Shown one piece after another: positions 8,384-17,355 of a stretch of DNA of 64,000 nt. This DNA comes from Desulfovibrionaceae bacterium (GTDB taxonomy: Bacteria; Desulfobacterota; Desulfovibrionia; Desulfovibrionales; Desulfovibrionaceae). The stretch is taken from NCBI GenBank assembly GCA_009783025.1, contig WRHY01000007.1, forward strand, positions 3,989-67,988, given 5' to 3'. The notes below the pieces were generated by a model. It saw only the letters and a program-made list of their open reading frames with translations, made no database searches and was not told the origin of the DNA. The first letter of the stretch is position 1. The number at the start of each line of letters is the position of its first letter. The position numbers were made by a program, and so were the translations under genes.

Positions 8384-11300
8384 TCAGCGCTTTTGGACCA
8401 ATAATGCGCCCAGGTCGAACTGGCGTATTTTGGCGTACAATGTGGAGCGCTTCATGCCGAGCAGGGCGGCGGCGCCTTGAGGGCCGGAGACTTTTCCGCC
8501 GGTGCGCTGTAAAATGTGCTCGATATAGCGGCGCTCAAGGGTTTCAAGGCTGGGGGTATCGTAATGCAACGAGGGGCTGTTCGAGGGGGGGGAAGGCTGT
8601 ATTGTGTTGCCGGGCTGCTGTTCATTGAGTGAAAAATGCAACGACCCGCCACGATTCAGCAAAACGGCGCGCTCCATAATGTTTTTGAGTTCACGCACAT
8701 TCCCCGGCCAAGGGTAGGTCATCAAATCCGCCAGAGCCTCCGGCGTGAGTGGGGGAATCTTTTTGCCGTAGCGTTGCGCAAAGGTTTTTATAAATAATTG
8801 CGCTAATATTTCAATGTCTTGAATCCTTGCGCGTAGAGGCGGCAGCATGAGGGGCATAACGGAAATGCGGTAATACAAATCTTCACGAAAATTGCCATTG
8901 ATCACTTCCTGTTGGAGGTTTCTATTCGTGGCCGCGATAAGGCGGAAATCGGACGAGATAAGACGCACCCCGCCGACCCGCAGAAAGCTCTTGTCCTGGA
9001 GCACTCGCAACAGTTTGACTTGCATGCTCGACGATATTTCGCCCACTTCGTCGACAAAGAGCGTTCCTGCGTCAGCCAGTTCAAAGAGGCCGGGCTTTTG
9101 CTTGTCAGCGCCGGTGAAAGCGCCTTTTTCGTGCCCGAAAAACTCGCTTTCAAACAGGGACTCGGCCGTGCTGGCCGGATGAACCGCCACAAAAGCGCCG
9201 CCCCGGCCGCTGAGCCGGTGTATGAGCCGGGCCATGACCTCTTTGCCCACGCCTGTTTCGCCGAGCAGCAGCACAGGGACATCTGTCGAAGCTATATGGC
9301 TGGCTTGTTCGACGACAAAACGCAGCCCCGGACTGTCCCAGAACGTCCCGTCTTCCAGAGAGCCGCAGACAACGGAAGCTGTTGCATGGGCTTGCCCTTC
9401 CTGAGCGGTTTCAACGGGGTACAGCGGGTGTTTATCGGCCGCGGAGAGTTCCCGGGCGAGCAGCCTGGCCAGTCTTGCCCGTTCGTCCTTGGCCAGGCAG
9501 GCAAAATCTCCCGCTACATGCGCGCTTTCCAGCAAGAGCCCCCAGCGGACGTCTTCTTTTTCAGCCAGGCGCAGGGCAAGGGAAAAAGTTCCGCCATGCA
9601 CGATATAGAAACTCTGCAAATTTGCCGCGTCAAAATGGGTAAACATGTCTTCAACGAAAACACGCTTGCTTGAGGTGGCATAGTCGTCTTCCGTACAGTT
9701 GCTGCCGCAGATAAACGCATGTCCTCCCCCGGCGTTTCTGTGGAAAAGCGCGGCGCGTTCAGCGCCCAATTCCCGTTGGACAATGTGGACGAGGCGTTGC
9801 AGAGCTTGGCGGCTGGAGATGTCGGAGGGCGCGTTTGCCAGGCTTTCTTCGCAGGTGTCGATCACCGTTGCGGGCTGGCGCGGCACAATAGAGCCCTGCC
9901 ATTCCGCTGCCGGCGCGTCCGTTGCCGCCGCGGTTTTCTTCCCGCCTTTTGCCCCGCCTTGCAGCATCCGCAAAAAATCTTCGCCCTGCGTGTAAAGATG
10001 TTTGGCTTGTTTCAGCTTGCCGTGACGCCGCAAAAAAGAGGCCAGTTCCAGCTTGGCTCTGGCGCTTTCAATCGCTTCGCCCGCTGAAGAAAACAACGAG
10101 AGGCTTTGTTCCAGTTTCTCCCGTATCTTTTGGGGACTTTCTCCGGCCAGTTCTTCTTTTTGCGCGCGGATGCGCAGGGCCATGGCGTTTAACAGCTTGT
10201 TGCTGCCGTTTTGGGCATAGGCCAGTTCTTCCGCAAGGGGAAAACCGGGCAGGGGGGGAAAACCCGCTTTGTCATATGCGCCGAACAGTTCAAGAATCCA
10301 CGGGGCGGTGTAGGAAAAACGGGAATAGCCCTTGCGTTCGCGCTGCTCCAGGCAACGCCGGAATATATTGTAGGAAACTGAAGGACGGCCTTGCAGATAA
10401 TGGTAATAGGCAAGAGCGCGCGTTGCCCAGAGCGCGATTTTGGGGTCCGCCTCCTCGTCAAGGCAGTCCATGATCCGCGCCAGATGAGGCAAGGCTTTGT
10501 CAGGCTGTCTGAGGTAGAGAAAAATGACCCCCAGCAGGACATTCCACCATTGGATATTGTGTTGATGGTTGACGCTTTCCGCCTGTCGCAAAGCATACTC
10601 GGCCAGGCCGATCGCATAGGGGTACAGCCCGAGGTAGAGAGCGCCCGGACATATGTACAGCGGGTACATATCCTTAAAGTAGGAAACTTGCCCGGAACTC
10701 GGGCTCCACAGTGTTTTTTCGTAAAGTTTCAAAGCGGCGGCAAAGTCTCCTCGCGCATAATACAGCGTGAAAACGAAATTGCCGGCTTTCATCAGGATAT
10801 CGCTGTCGCCAAGAGCCTCTGCCGCATCAAAGCCTCTTTGTATGCTTTCATTGAGCTTGTCAGGCCTGAACTCGCTGGCGTAATTTTCCAAACTGGAACA
10901 CAGCAGCGTGAGTATGGATTGAGCGCGTTTATCCCGCAAGATATCCGCCAGGTGCATGGCGCCGGGGATCAGGGAATAGGCCTGCCGGGTGCGCAGGCCG
11001 AAGTGCAGGGCTTTGTTCAGGATTGTAATAACAAGGTCGATATATTTGCGCCGGCTGTTGGCATCATTCTTCAAAGCCCGCCACTGCGTAAGCTGCGAGA
11101 TGAGAAGATCCATGCACAAGGAAGCTCCGGCAATATGGGAGCGGCGCGTCAGAACATCGAGCAGGGGCTCGAGCAAGGTGCATGCGTCCAGAATTTTTCC
11201 TTCATGCAGCAGGAGCAGCGTGCTTTCAAGGGAGCTAAGTTCCGCTGTCGCGCGCAGGCTGTGAACGCAGGAAAACAGAGCGGCCTCATGTTCGAGAACA

Positions 11301-11515
11301 GCGTGCCAACGGTGCGTATCTTTTGTGTCCCGCACCAGGCCGCGCTGCGATAATTCTCGTAATGCCGCTTCAAACTCCTTGGCGGAAATATCCATGAACT
11401 GCATGAGGTCAACGGCGCGTTTCGGTTCGGGAAGCAACGCCGCAAGGAGCAACAAAACGCACGACTGGCGCGGTAAATGGGAAAGCGTGCTTGTGAACTC
11501 ATGTTGTGGGCGCAT
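8384..11515 (-). CDS. large sigma-54-dependent activator with helical-repeat N-terminus
   Basis: 1043 residues from the ATG at 11515; a TTG 25 codons upstream is less likely and would run into the palindrome at 11594. The first half (about 50-560) is helical and resembles TPR/MalT-like repeats. A GAF-like region follows (about 580-700). The C-terminal part is an AAA+ domain with GETGVGKE, canonical GAFTGA, LFVDEVGE and WPGNVREL, then a Fis-type helix-turn-helix (GAAALLGMKRSTLYAKIRQF). Nearly twice the size of an ordinary activator. It lies between two outward-facing sigma-54 promoters and so very probably switches on both the SDR operon and the TctCBA transporter. The TPR-like half may read a partner protein or the substrate. 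Confidence 0.88.
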   Translation of the reverse strand: MRPQHEFTSTLSHLPRQSCVLLLLAALLPEPKRAVDLMQFMDISAKEFEAALRELSQRGLVRDTKDTHRWHAVLEHEAALFSCVHSLRATAELSSLESTLLLLHEGKILDACTLLEPLLDVLTRRSHIAGASLCMDLLISQLTQWRALKNDANSRRKYIDLVITILNKALHFGLRTRQAYSLIPGAMHLADILRDKRAQSILTLLCSSLENYASEFRPDKLNESIQRGFDAAEALGDSDILMKAGNFVFTLYYARGDFAAALKLYEKTLWSPSSGQVSYFKDMYPLYICPGALYLGLYPYAIGLAEYALRQAESVNHQHNIQWWNVLLGVIFLYLRQPDKALPHLARIMDCLDEEADPKIALWATRALAYYHYLQGRPSVSYNIFRRCLEQRERKGYSRFSYTAPWILELFGAYDKAGFPPLPGFPLAEELAYAQNGSNKLLNAMALRIRAQKEELAGESPQKIREKLEQSLSLFSSAGEAIESARAKLELASFLRRHGKLKQAKHLYTQGEDFLRMLQGGAKGGKKTAAATDAPAAEWQGSIVPRQPATVIDTCEESLANAPSDISSRQALQRLVHIVQRELGAERAALFHRNAGGGHAFICGSNCTEDDYATSSKRVFVEDMFTHFDAANLQSFYIVHGGTFSLALRLAEKEDVRWGLLLESAHVAGDFACLAKDERARLARLLARELSAADKHPLYPVETAQEGQAHATASVVCGSLEDGTFWDSPGLRFVVEQASHIASTDVPVLLLGETGVGKEVMARLIHRLSGRGGAFVAVHPASTAESLFESEFFGHEKGAFTGADKQKPGLFELADAGTLFVDEVGEISSSMQVKLLRVLQDKSFLRVGGVRLISSDFRLIAATNRNLQQEVINGNFREDLYYRISVMPLMLPPLRARIQDIEILAQLFIKTFAQRYGKKIPPLTPEALADLMTYPWPGNVRELKNIMERAVLLNRGGSLHFSLNEQQPGNTIQPSPPSNSPSLHYDTPSLETLERRYIEHILQRTGGKVSGPQGAAALLGMKRSTLYAKIRQFDLGALLVQKR

Positions 11516-11593
11516 ACTGATTTGGATAGCACAAAAGAAAATGGTTGTCGTCCAGTTTTTGAACAGACCTGTCGTCTCATTTTTGAACAAATT

Positions 11594-11612
11594 TTGTCTT
11601 AATATAAGACAA
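11594..11612. promoter_or_regulatory. 19-bp palindrome between activator and tctC
   Basis: TTGTCTTA-ATA-TAAGACAA is a perfect inverted repeat with a 3-base centre. It lies about 80 bases upstream of the activator start and about 95 bases upstream of the sigma-54 box of tctC, the usual place for an enhancer-binding protein site or an autoregulatory operator. Two copies of TTTTTGAACA lie next to it (about 11555-11590). I did not find a second copy near the SDR promoter. Confidence 0.55.
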
Positions 11613-11705
11613 GTCTGGATTTTGGACGAATAGGTCCGTTCATGCGGGACACCTTGTATAATAACGGCACTTGCTGTCCGATGAGAAGCATCTTTGCTGG
11701 ATTCG

Positions 11706-11721
11706 CGGCACGGCTCTTGCT
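11706..11721 (+). promoter_or_regulatory. sigma-54 promoter of tctCBA
   Basis: CGGCACGGCTCTTGCT fits the -24/-12 consensus, with GG and GC in the right register. It differs mainly in the spacer from the promoter at 8299-8314. The transcript would start near 11732, about 65 bases before the tctC ATG. Confidence 0.75.
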
Positions 11722-11795
11722 ACTTTGTTTTCAAGATTGCATGCTATTGGCGGTGTATTTGCCCCTCATCGTTAAACTGTTCCAGGAGAAAAGTT

Positions 11796-12749
11796 ATGAA
11801 AGTATCGCGCGCGCTTCTGTTGCTTATTTTCGGACTGGTAATCGCGCTACCGGGTATTGCTCCGGCCGCGGAAAACTACCCGACCAGGCCCATCACCTTT
11901 ATTATCCCCTATCCTCCCGGCGGCAACGCGGAAATCGCCCTGCGTCCCCTGGTGGAAGCCGTGGGCAGGGAACTGAACGCCAATTTTGTCGTCACTCCCA
12001 TGCCCGGAGCCGGAGCCATGACCGGATTGTCCAAAGCGCTGTCCAGCAAACCGGACGGGTACACCTTGTTCGTGGGGGCCTATACGAACTTTACCATTGC
12101 TTCACAGCTTCGGCCGGTGCGCTTTACTTGGGAAACCCCGGAATATATCGGCACCGTGACCAACGTTACCATGTATCTGGGCGTGGACAAGGAAAACAAC
12201 AAATTCCCGGATTTTCAGAGTCTTGTCGATTATGCCAAAGCCAACCCCGGAAAGCTCAACGTGGCCCAGGTAGGCAACGCGGGTATTCACCAGATCATGA
12301 GCTTGCGACTGATGAAAAAACTCGGCATCTCCTTTCAGCCCGTGCCCTTTGACGGCGGACCTCCCTGTGTGGCGGCCGTTCTTGGCGGACACGCGGACGC
12401 TTTGTACACGGACAATTACAACCCGGCCCTGCGTCCGCTCTTTCTGGGCGCCGCTCCCAGCGAGTACTATCCCGGCGTGCCGACGTTGGCCGAACTCGGA
12501 CACGAGGACATCGCCATGGGTATTTTTTACGTCATCGGCGCGCCCCAGGGCACACCCAAGCCCATTTTGGAAAAGCTGGAAAAAGCCTTTGAAAAGGCTG
12601 TACAAGCGCAGGAATACAAAGATCGGCTGGCGACTTTGAAATGGGAACCCATCTGGCGCGACGCTGCTGAAACCCGCGCCGCCATAGCCAAAGAAGCCGC
12701 GGCCGTGAAGCAGCTTATTGACGAGGGGCTTTTGCAGCGCGCTGAATAA
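11796..12749 (+). CDS. tctC: TTT-family periplasmic solute-binding protein (TctC/Bug)
   Basis: 317 residues. The signal peptide (MKVSRALLLLIFGLVIA, cleaved after APAAE-like) is followed by the Bug-family start NYPTRPITFIIPYPPGG and the ligand-loop motif PMPGAGAMTGLSKAL. AGGAG at 11784-11788 supports the ATG at 11796 over upstream in-frame codons. It captures a carboxylate in the periplasm and hands it to TctAB. It is the first gene of tctCBA behind a sigma-54 promoter. The ligand could be a di- or tricarboxylate or an aromatic acid; the binding-site Asp that Bug proteins often use is not obvious, so no assignment is made. Confidence 0.9.
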   Translation: MKVSRALLLLIFGLVIALPGIAPAAENYPTRPITFIIPYPPGGNAEIALRPLVEAVGRELNANFVVTPMPGAGAMTGLSKALSSKPDGYTLFVGAYTNFTIASQLRPVRFTWETPEYIGTVTNVTMYLGVDKENNKFPDFQSLVDYAKANPGKLNVAQVGNAGIHQIMSLRLMKKLGISFQPVPFDGGPPCVAAVLGGHADALYTDNYNPALRPLFLGAAPSEYYPGVPTLAELGHEDIAMGIFYVIGAPQGTPKPILEKLEKAFEKAVQAQEYKDRLATLKWEPIWRDAAETRAAIAKEAAAVKQLIDEGLLQRAE

Positions 12750-12923
12750 CCTCTACTTCCAGGCTGTGCCGGCAAATGGCTCTTTTCCCTCCTGTTCTCC
12801 TGCTGCGTCAGACATCCGGAGAACAAAACGGCGTATTTGTCAGCACAGCCTGGATATATATAATCTCAACCGTAAATTGCTCCAAGGAATCGCTTCAACG
12901 CGAAAAAACAAAGGTGGTCGCAT

Positions 12924-13430
12924 ATGTCTCAGAGTCGTGGACATGCCCGGCGTGACTGTTTTCTCGGTCTTGGCGTCCTCGCGTTGGGCTTAGGCTACTT
13001 TCTGGCCATTCCCTGGCAGGTGTCCGCACTCGCTGACGGTGCTGACAACATTTCCGGCAGAACGCTGCCCTATCTGATTGCCGGTGTGATCTCGCTGCTT
13101 GGCGTCGCATTGGTTCTGCAGGCCTACCGCCGGTTGTGGGCCTTGCCCCGGCCGGCGGACGCGGATCGCAAGGAAGGCGCGGAACAGGGCACGGGAATGT
13201 TCAGCAGGACTATGCTCATCTACTGCGCTGTCATCGGCCTGTATGCGCTGGGCATGGAATATGTCGGCTACATGGTGTCCACCGCGGCTGTCCTGCTTTT
13301 CGCCATGTGGCTGCACGGCGCGCGCGGCAAGCTGCTCATGGCGGTGATGGCCGCTGTGACGCCGCCGATCATTTACCTGATTTTCCGTTATGGTGTGCAG
13401 GTTCCTTTCCCGGACGCCCTCCTGTTTTAG
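12924..13430 (+). CDS. tctB: TTT-family small membrane subunit (TctB)
   Basis: 168 residues with four predicted membrane segments (about 12-30, 48-66, 92-110 and 117-150), the size and pattern of TctB. It lies between tctC and tctA, 174 bases after tctC and 46 bases before tctA. The intergenic space 12750-12923 holds no gene. TctB has little sequence conservation, so the call rests on size, topology and position. Confidence 0.85.
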   Translation: MSQSRGHARRDCFLGLGVLALGLGYFLAIPWQVSALADGADNISGRTLPYLIAGVISLLGVALVLQAYRRLWALPRPADADRKEGAEQGTGMFSRTMLIYCAVIGLYALGMEYVGYMVSTAAVLLFAMWLHGARGKLLMAVMAAVTPPIIYLIFRYGVQVPFPDALLF

Positions 13431-13476
13431 AACATGCGTCAACCATTAACGGCCCTTATCAGTTTCGGAGGTCTAT

Positions 13477-14979
13477 ATGCTTGCATGGCTGCTTGATCTT
13501 GGCGCGGGAATCGGGAACGCCATGGAGCTTTCCATATTCGCGGCCGCGTTCCTGGGCGTGATTGTCGGGGTTGTTATCGGCGTTATTCCGGGGCTCGGGC
13601 CCGCTGTGGCCATCTCCTTGTCCATTCCGCTCACCTACACCCTTGGACCGGCGACCGCCATCGCCTTCATGCTCGGCATCTACAAAGGGGGAACCTACGG
13701 CGGTTCCATATCCGCCATCCTCATCAACACGCCCGGCACTCCGGCCGCCGCCGCCACTGTTCTGGACGGCTATCCCATGGCGAAACAGGGCAAGGCTGGC
13801 AAGGCGCTGGGAATAGCCCTCTATGCCTCGGTTTTTGGCGACGCCTTCAGTATTCTCATTCTCTGCGTCCTGGCCGAGCCCATTGCCAGGGCGGCCCTCA
13901 GGTTCGGGCCGACGGAGCTGTTCTCCCTCTTGCTTTTTGCTCTGACCATCGTGGCGAGCCTGTCCGGGAAAAACCTGATCAAGGGCCTCATCGCCGCGGC
14001 TCTGGGCCTTGCCGTCTGCATGGTGGGCATGGACGCGATGACGGGCATACCCAGGCTGACCTTCGGCATCCTGGCCCTGGATGACGGCTTCAGCATCGTC
14101 CCCATGGTTATCGGCATGTTCGCGGTGACCGAGGTGATAAACCAGGCGGAGTCGAGAAGCGTGAGCGCCGGCGGCGCGCTTTTGCCCACAAGCGACAACC
14201 CGGATGATAACCGGGTAAGCTGGAAAGATTTCAAGCGCTGCCTGCCCATTTTTGCCCAGAGCAGCCTGGTGGGCGTCGGCATTGGCGCGCTGCCCGGAAC
14301 GGGATCCACGACAGCGGCCTACCTGAGCTATGGCATGGCCCAAAAACGATCAAAACATCCCGAGGAGTTCGGGAAAGGCTCCATTGAAGGCCTGGCCGCG
14401 GCCGAGTCCGGCAATAACGCCGTGTGCGGCGGAGCGCTTATTCCCATGCTCACGCTGGGCATACCGGGCGACGTTGTCACCGCCATCCTGATGAGCGCCC
14501 TCATTGTGCACGGCGTGCATATCGGCCCGATGATTTTTAACGAACACAGGGTATTTGTCTTCACGCTGTTCGGGATGCTGATTGTTTCGATACTCATGCT
14601 CTACCTGGTGGGCCTGGTGGCCATCAGGGGATGCAGGAAGCTGGCGACCATGCCCCATTCCCTGGTCATGCCCATAGTGCTTCTGCTGTGTGTGGTCGGA
14701 TCTTACGCCGTCAGCTATTCCATGACGGACGTCTGGATGATGCTGGGTTTCGGCGTTCTCGGCTATGCCATGAACAAGCTGGAAATACCTCTGCCGCCTT
14801 TCATCATCGCCTTTGTGCTGGGTCCGATGCTGGAGCAGTCGCTCAGGCGGGCGCTGATCCTGTCGCGCGGCGATTATTCCATTTTTGTGACCCATCCCAT
14901 TTCGCTGGGTTTTCTGGCGCTGGCTGTTTTTTCCGTGTGGGGAATAGTGCGCGGAGCGCGCAAAAAACTAGGCGATTAA
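13477..14979 (+). CDS. tctA: TTT-family large membrane subunit (TctA)
   Basis: 500 residues with about eleven to twelve membrane segments. The hallmark TctA motifs are present: GVIPGLGPAVAISLSIPLTY near the N-terminus, KGGTYGGSISAILINTPGTP, and the second-half repeat GIGALPGTGSTTAAYLSY. This is the cation-coupled permease of the TctCBA system. It ends 9 bases from the convergent UPF0280 gene, so the TTT operon and the corrinoid operon meet tail to tail here. Confidence 0.95.
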   Translation: MLAWLLDLGAGIGNAMELSIFAAAFLGVIVGVVIGVIPGLGPAVAISLSIPLTYTLGPATAIAFMLGIYKGGTYGGSISAILINTPGTPAAAATVLDGYPMAKQGKAGKALGIALYASVFGDAFSILILCVLAEPIARAALRFGPTELFSLLLFALTIVASLSGKNLIKGLIAAALGLAVCMVGMDAMTGIPRLTFGILALDDGFSIVPMVIGMFAVTEVINQAESRSVSAGGALLPTSDNPDDNRVSWKDFKRCLPIFAQSSLVGVGIGALPGTGSTTAAYLSYGMAQKRSKHPEEFGKGSIEGLAAAESGNNAVCGGALIPMLTLGIPGDVVTAILMSALIVHGVHIGPMIFNEHRVFVFTLFGMLIVSILMLYLVGLVAIRGCRKLATMPHSLVMPIVLLLCVVGSYAVSYSMTDVWMMLGFGVLGYAMNKLEIPLPPFIIAFVLGPMLEQSLRRALILSRGDYSIFVTHPISLGFLALAVFSVWGIVRGARKKLGD

Positions 14980-14987
14980 GAGCAAAT

Positions 14988-15737
14988 TCATCCGCTCTCC
15001 TCATGCAGCCGCATCATACCGGCCGCGCCTATTTTTCCGTCCACGATGATCAAAACGCCAAGCGCGCCAAGCTCAAGGGCGGCCCGCAACACGGAGGAGA
15101 TATCCTCGGCGTTCCGGACGCGGTTGGCCATGGCCGTGGCCAGCGCGTCGGCCAGGGAAACGTCCTCGGCCATGATGGTAACCGCGTCCGCCTGGCCGAA
15201 ACTGAGCGAGTGTCCCAGTCGGCCCGAGGACGTGCACACGCCGATGCCCTGGCCGGGAGTTACTTCAGCAACACGGATTTTCAAACTCGGCAGATCGGCC
15301 GATTCCGCGAGAACGCAAAAAATTTGCGGGGTGTCCGCGCGCATGAAGACATCGCCGCCGTTTTCCACGATCACTTCCGGTGATAAGGGCAAAAGGGCCA
15401 GGCCGACATGGCGGGCGATTGCCCCGGCAACCGCCGCCATGGGGCCGACGCCGGCCTTGCCGGCCGCTTTGAGCATATCGCGGACAATCGGAGGAGCGGA
15501 CGGATCATCCGGCAAGGGCACAAGGCTGTCAAAAAAGCGGGGATGCTTTTGCGCGTAGTCGATGATGTCCGCGCGCAGAGCGCGTACCGAGGCGTAGGCT
15601 TCTTGCGAACAATCCGCGTGGGCGGCAATAAGCAGGTCGGTCTGCGCGACCAGGACCCGGAAGCGGACCGGCAGAACGCTTCCCGCCAGCAGTTGGCGGT
15701 ACTGTTCGGAAGTTATTTCGTGCGTATCCGGCGTCAT
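14988..15737 (-). CDS. UPF0280/COG2122 family protein (ApbE-related)
   Basis: 249 residues from the ATG at 15737, four bases after the RACo stop; an ATG at 15803 would overlap that gene by 62 bases and adds a poorly conserved leader. The core GVGPMAAVAGAIARHVG and VIVENGGDVFMRA is the UPF0280 signature, related to the flavin transferase ApbE. In methanogens a COG2122 protein (MA1715 of Methanosarcina) is linked to sulfide assimilation. It is the last gene of the long operon, together with two HcyBio/DUF39-type genes, repeating an association known from methanogen sulfur metabolism. Its reaction is unknown. Confidence 0.82.
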   Translation of the reverse strand: MTPDTHEITSEQYRQLLAGSVLPVRFRVLVAQTDLLIAAHADCSQEAYASVRALRADIIDYAQKHPRFFDSLVPLPDDPSAPPIVRDMLKAAGKAGVGPMAAVAGAIARHVGLALLPLSPEVIVENGGDVFMRADTPQIFCVLAESADLPSLKIRVAEVTPGQGIGVCTSSGRLGHSLSFGQADAVTIMAEDVSLADALATAMANRVRNAEDISSVLRAALELGALGVLIIVDGKIGAAGMMRLHEESG

Positions 15738-15741
15738 GGGC

Positions 15742-17355
15742 TCAACCAAGTTCCAGAGAACGGGTGTATGCAGCGGCAAAATCCGGGTCTTCAGCCAATT
15801 CATGGTGTGTCATCCGGCGCAAGATTTCCTCGACCTGCCTGCGCGCGTCCTTGGACAGCAGCATCCGGCAGGCGCCCAGGCCGGCGGCGTTGCCGATCTG
15901 GCGGAAGCGTTCGTCCGGCAGGTCCGGGAACAGGCCAATGTCCTTGGCGCTGGCGATATTGAGATGCGTTCCAAACGCGCCGGCCACTAGTATTTCGTCC
16001 AATGATTCCGGAGAACGGCCCACCCGGGCCAGCAGCAGATCAAGGCCGCAGCGTATGGCCGCCTTGGCCAGTTGCATATTGCCCACGTCTTTGCGGGTCA
16101 TGCTGATGTCTTTCCCATGTCCGGTCTCTTTGCCCGGCACAATGACCGCCTCCGGTCCGTTTTCAGTCTGGCGCACCAGGGGATGATTGCGGACAAAAGT
16201 GCCGTGCCGCGAAATTGCCCCGCAGCGGCGCAACGCGGCAACGCCATCCAGAACGCCTGAGCCGCAGATGCCCACGGGCGGAACATTGCCAATACTTTGC
16301 CAGACCAGTCCATGCTCCTGGTAGCGAATGCGGTCTATGGCGCCGGGCAGCGCGCGCATGCCGCAGGAAATATGCGCTCCCTCAAACGCGGGGCCGGAAG
16401 CCGTGGAACAGGTGTGAATGGCGCCGTCAACCACAAGGCTGATCTCCGTGTTGGTTCCGATATCCACAACGAGGCGGCTTTCCCCGGACACGTTGACGGC
16501 GTGCGGCACATCCGCGGCCAGCAGCGCGGCCAGATGGTCCGATCCGATAAAACCGGAAAGCGTGGGGGGCAGATACACTCTGGCGCAAGGATGCAAGGCG
16601 AGACCGGCCTCCACGGCGGAACAGTCCACGGCGGAGCTGCTTAGCGGAACAAACGGCGCTTGTCCGAGCCCCTGCACCGCCAAACCAAGGACCAAATGCT
16701 GCATGACCGTGTTGCCCACGATGACGCACTGCATGATTTGTCCGGTACGGAACGGGGCGGCGCTTTTCTCGGACGCTTCGCGGCACAGGCCTGTGGCCAT
16801 GCCGTTAATGGCGCTGAGCGCCGCTTCCCGCAAATCGGTCAGAACAGTGGGCGCGGTCATGGTGGCGGCGATGCGCGACAGGATATCCGCTCCCCAACTG
16901 CTTTGCGGGTTGGCTTTTCCCGTGGAGGCGAGAATGCGGCCGCTTTCAAGGTCAAGGAGATAGGCGGCTATTTTGGTTGATCCCAGATCAACGGCCAACC
17001 CGAGGACGGGAATGTCGTGGGCCGCAGGCTGATCATCGGGCCGCGAAACAACGGTTCCGGCAAAAGAGGCGTCAAGGGTATGGCCAGGGGTATGGTCAGG
17101 TGTGGCGGAAACGTTCTCAACAGTCACGGGGCCGTGTGCTTCGACCCAGCAGGCCAGCCGCAGTCCGTCGGCCAGTTCCGCCGGGGACAGCCGCTCCCTT
17201 TCTTCCAAGGTTGGCGGATTGCAATTGCCGCGAACCCGTATCCGGCATTTGCCGCAACGGCCGTTGCCGCCGCATTCCGCCCGCGGGCCGATACCGGCTT
17301 TTTGCAGTGCTTCCAGCAGCGTTGTGCCGGGCGCGACATCCACAACCTTCTCCAT
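15742..17355 (-). CDS. RACo-like corrinoid protein reactivator, [2Fe-2S] + ASKHA ATPase
   Basis: 537 residues. A plant-type [2Fe-2S] domain has cysteines at 28, 34, 37 and about 69 (CGGNGRCGKC, then LAC). A DUF4445/ASKHA ATPase part follows, with LGLAVDLGSTKIAAYLLDL and VDIGTNTEISLV. Such proteins reduce inactive Co(II) corrinoid to Co(I) with ATP, as in O-demethylase and CO dehydrogenase/acetyl-CoA systems. The ATG overlaps the previous stop in TGATG, so the start at 17355 is better than the upstream 17445. It serves the corrinoid protein at 20740-21387 in the same operon. Confidence 0.9.
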   Translation of the reverse strand: MEKVVDVAPGTTLLEALQKAGIGPRAECGGNGRCGKCRIRVRGNCNPPTLEERERLSPAELADGLRLACWVEAHGPVTVENVSATPDHTPGHTLDASFAGTVVSRPDDQPAAHDIPVLGLAVDLGSTKIAAYLLDLESGRILASTGKANPQSSWGADILSRIAATMTAPTVLTDLREAALSAINGMATGLCREASEKSAAPFRTGQIMQCVIVGNTVMQHLVLGLAVQGLGQAPFVPLSSSAVDCSAVEAGLALHPCARVYLPPTLSGFIGSDHLAALLAADVPHAVNVSGESRLVVDIGTNTEISLVVDGAIHTCSTASGPAFEGAHISCGMRALPGAIDRIRYQEHGLVWQSIGNVPPVGICGSGVLDGVAALRRCGAISRHGTFVRNHPLVRQTENGPEAVIVPGKETGHGKDISMTRKDVGNMQLAKAAIRCGLDLLLARVGRSPESLDEILVAGAFGTHLNIASAKDIGLFPDLPDERFRQIGNAAGLGACRMLLSKDARRQVEEILRRMTHHELAEDPDFAAAYTRSLELG

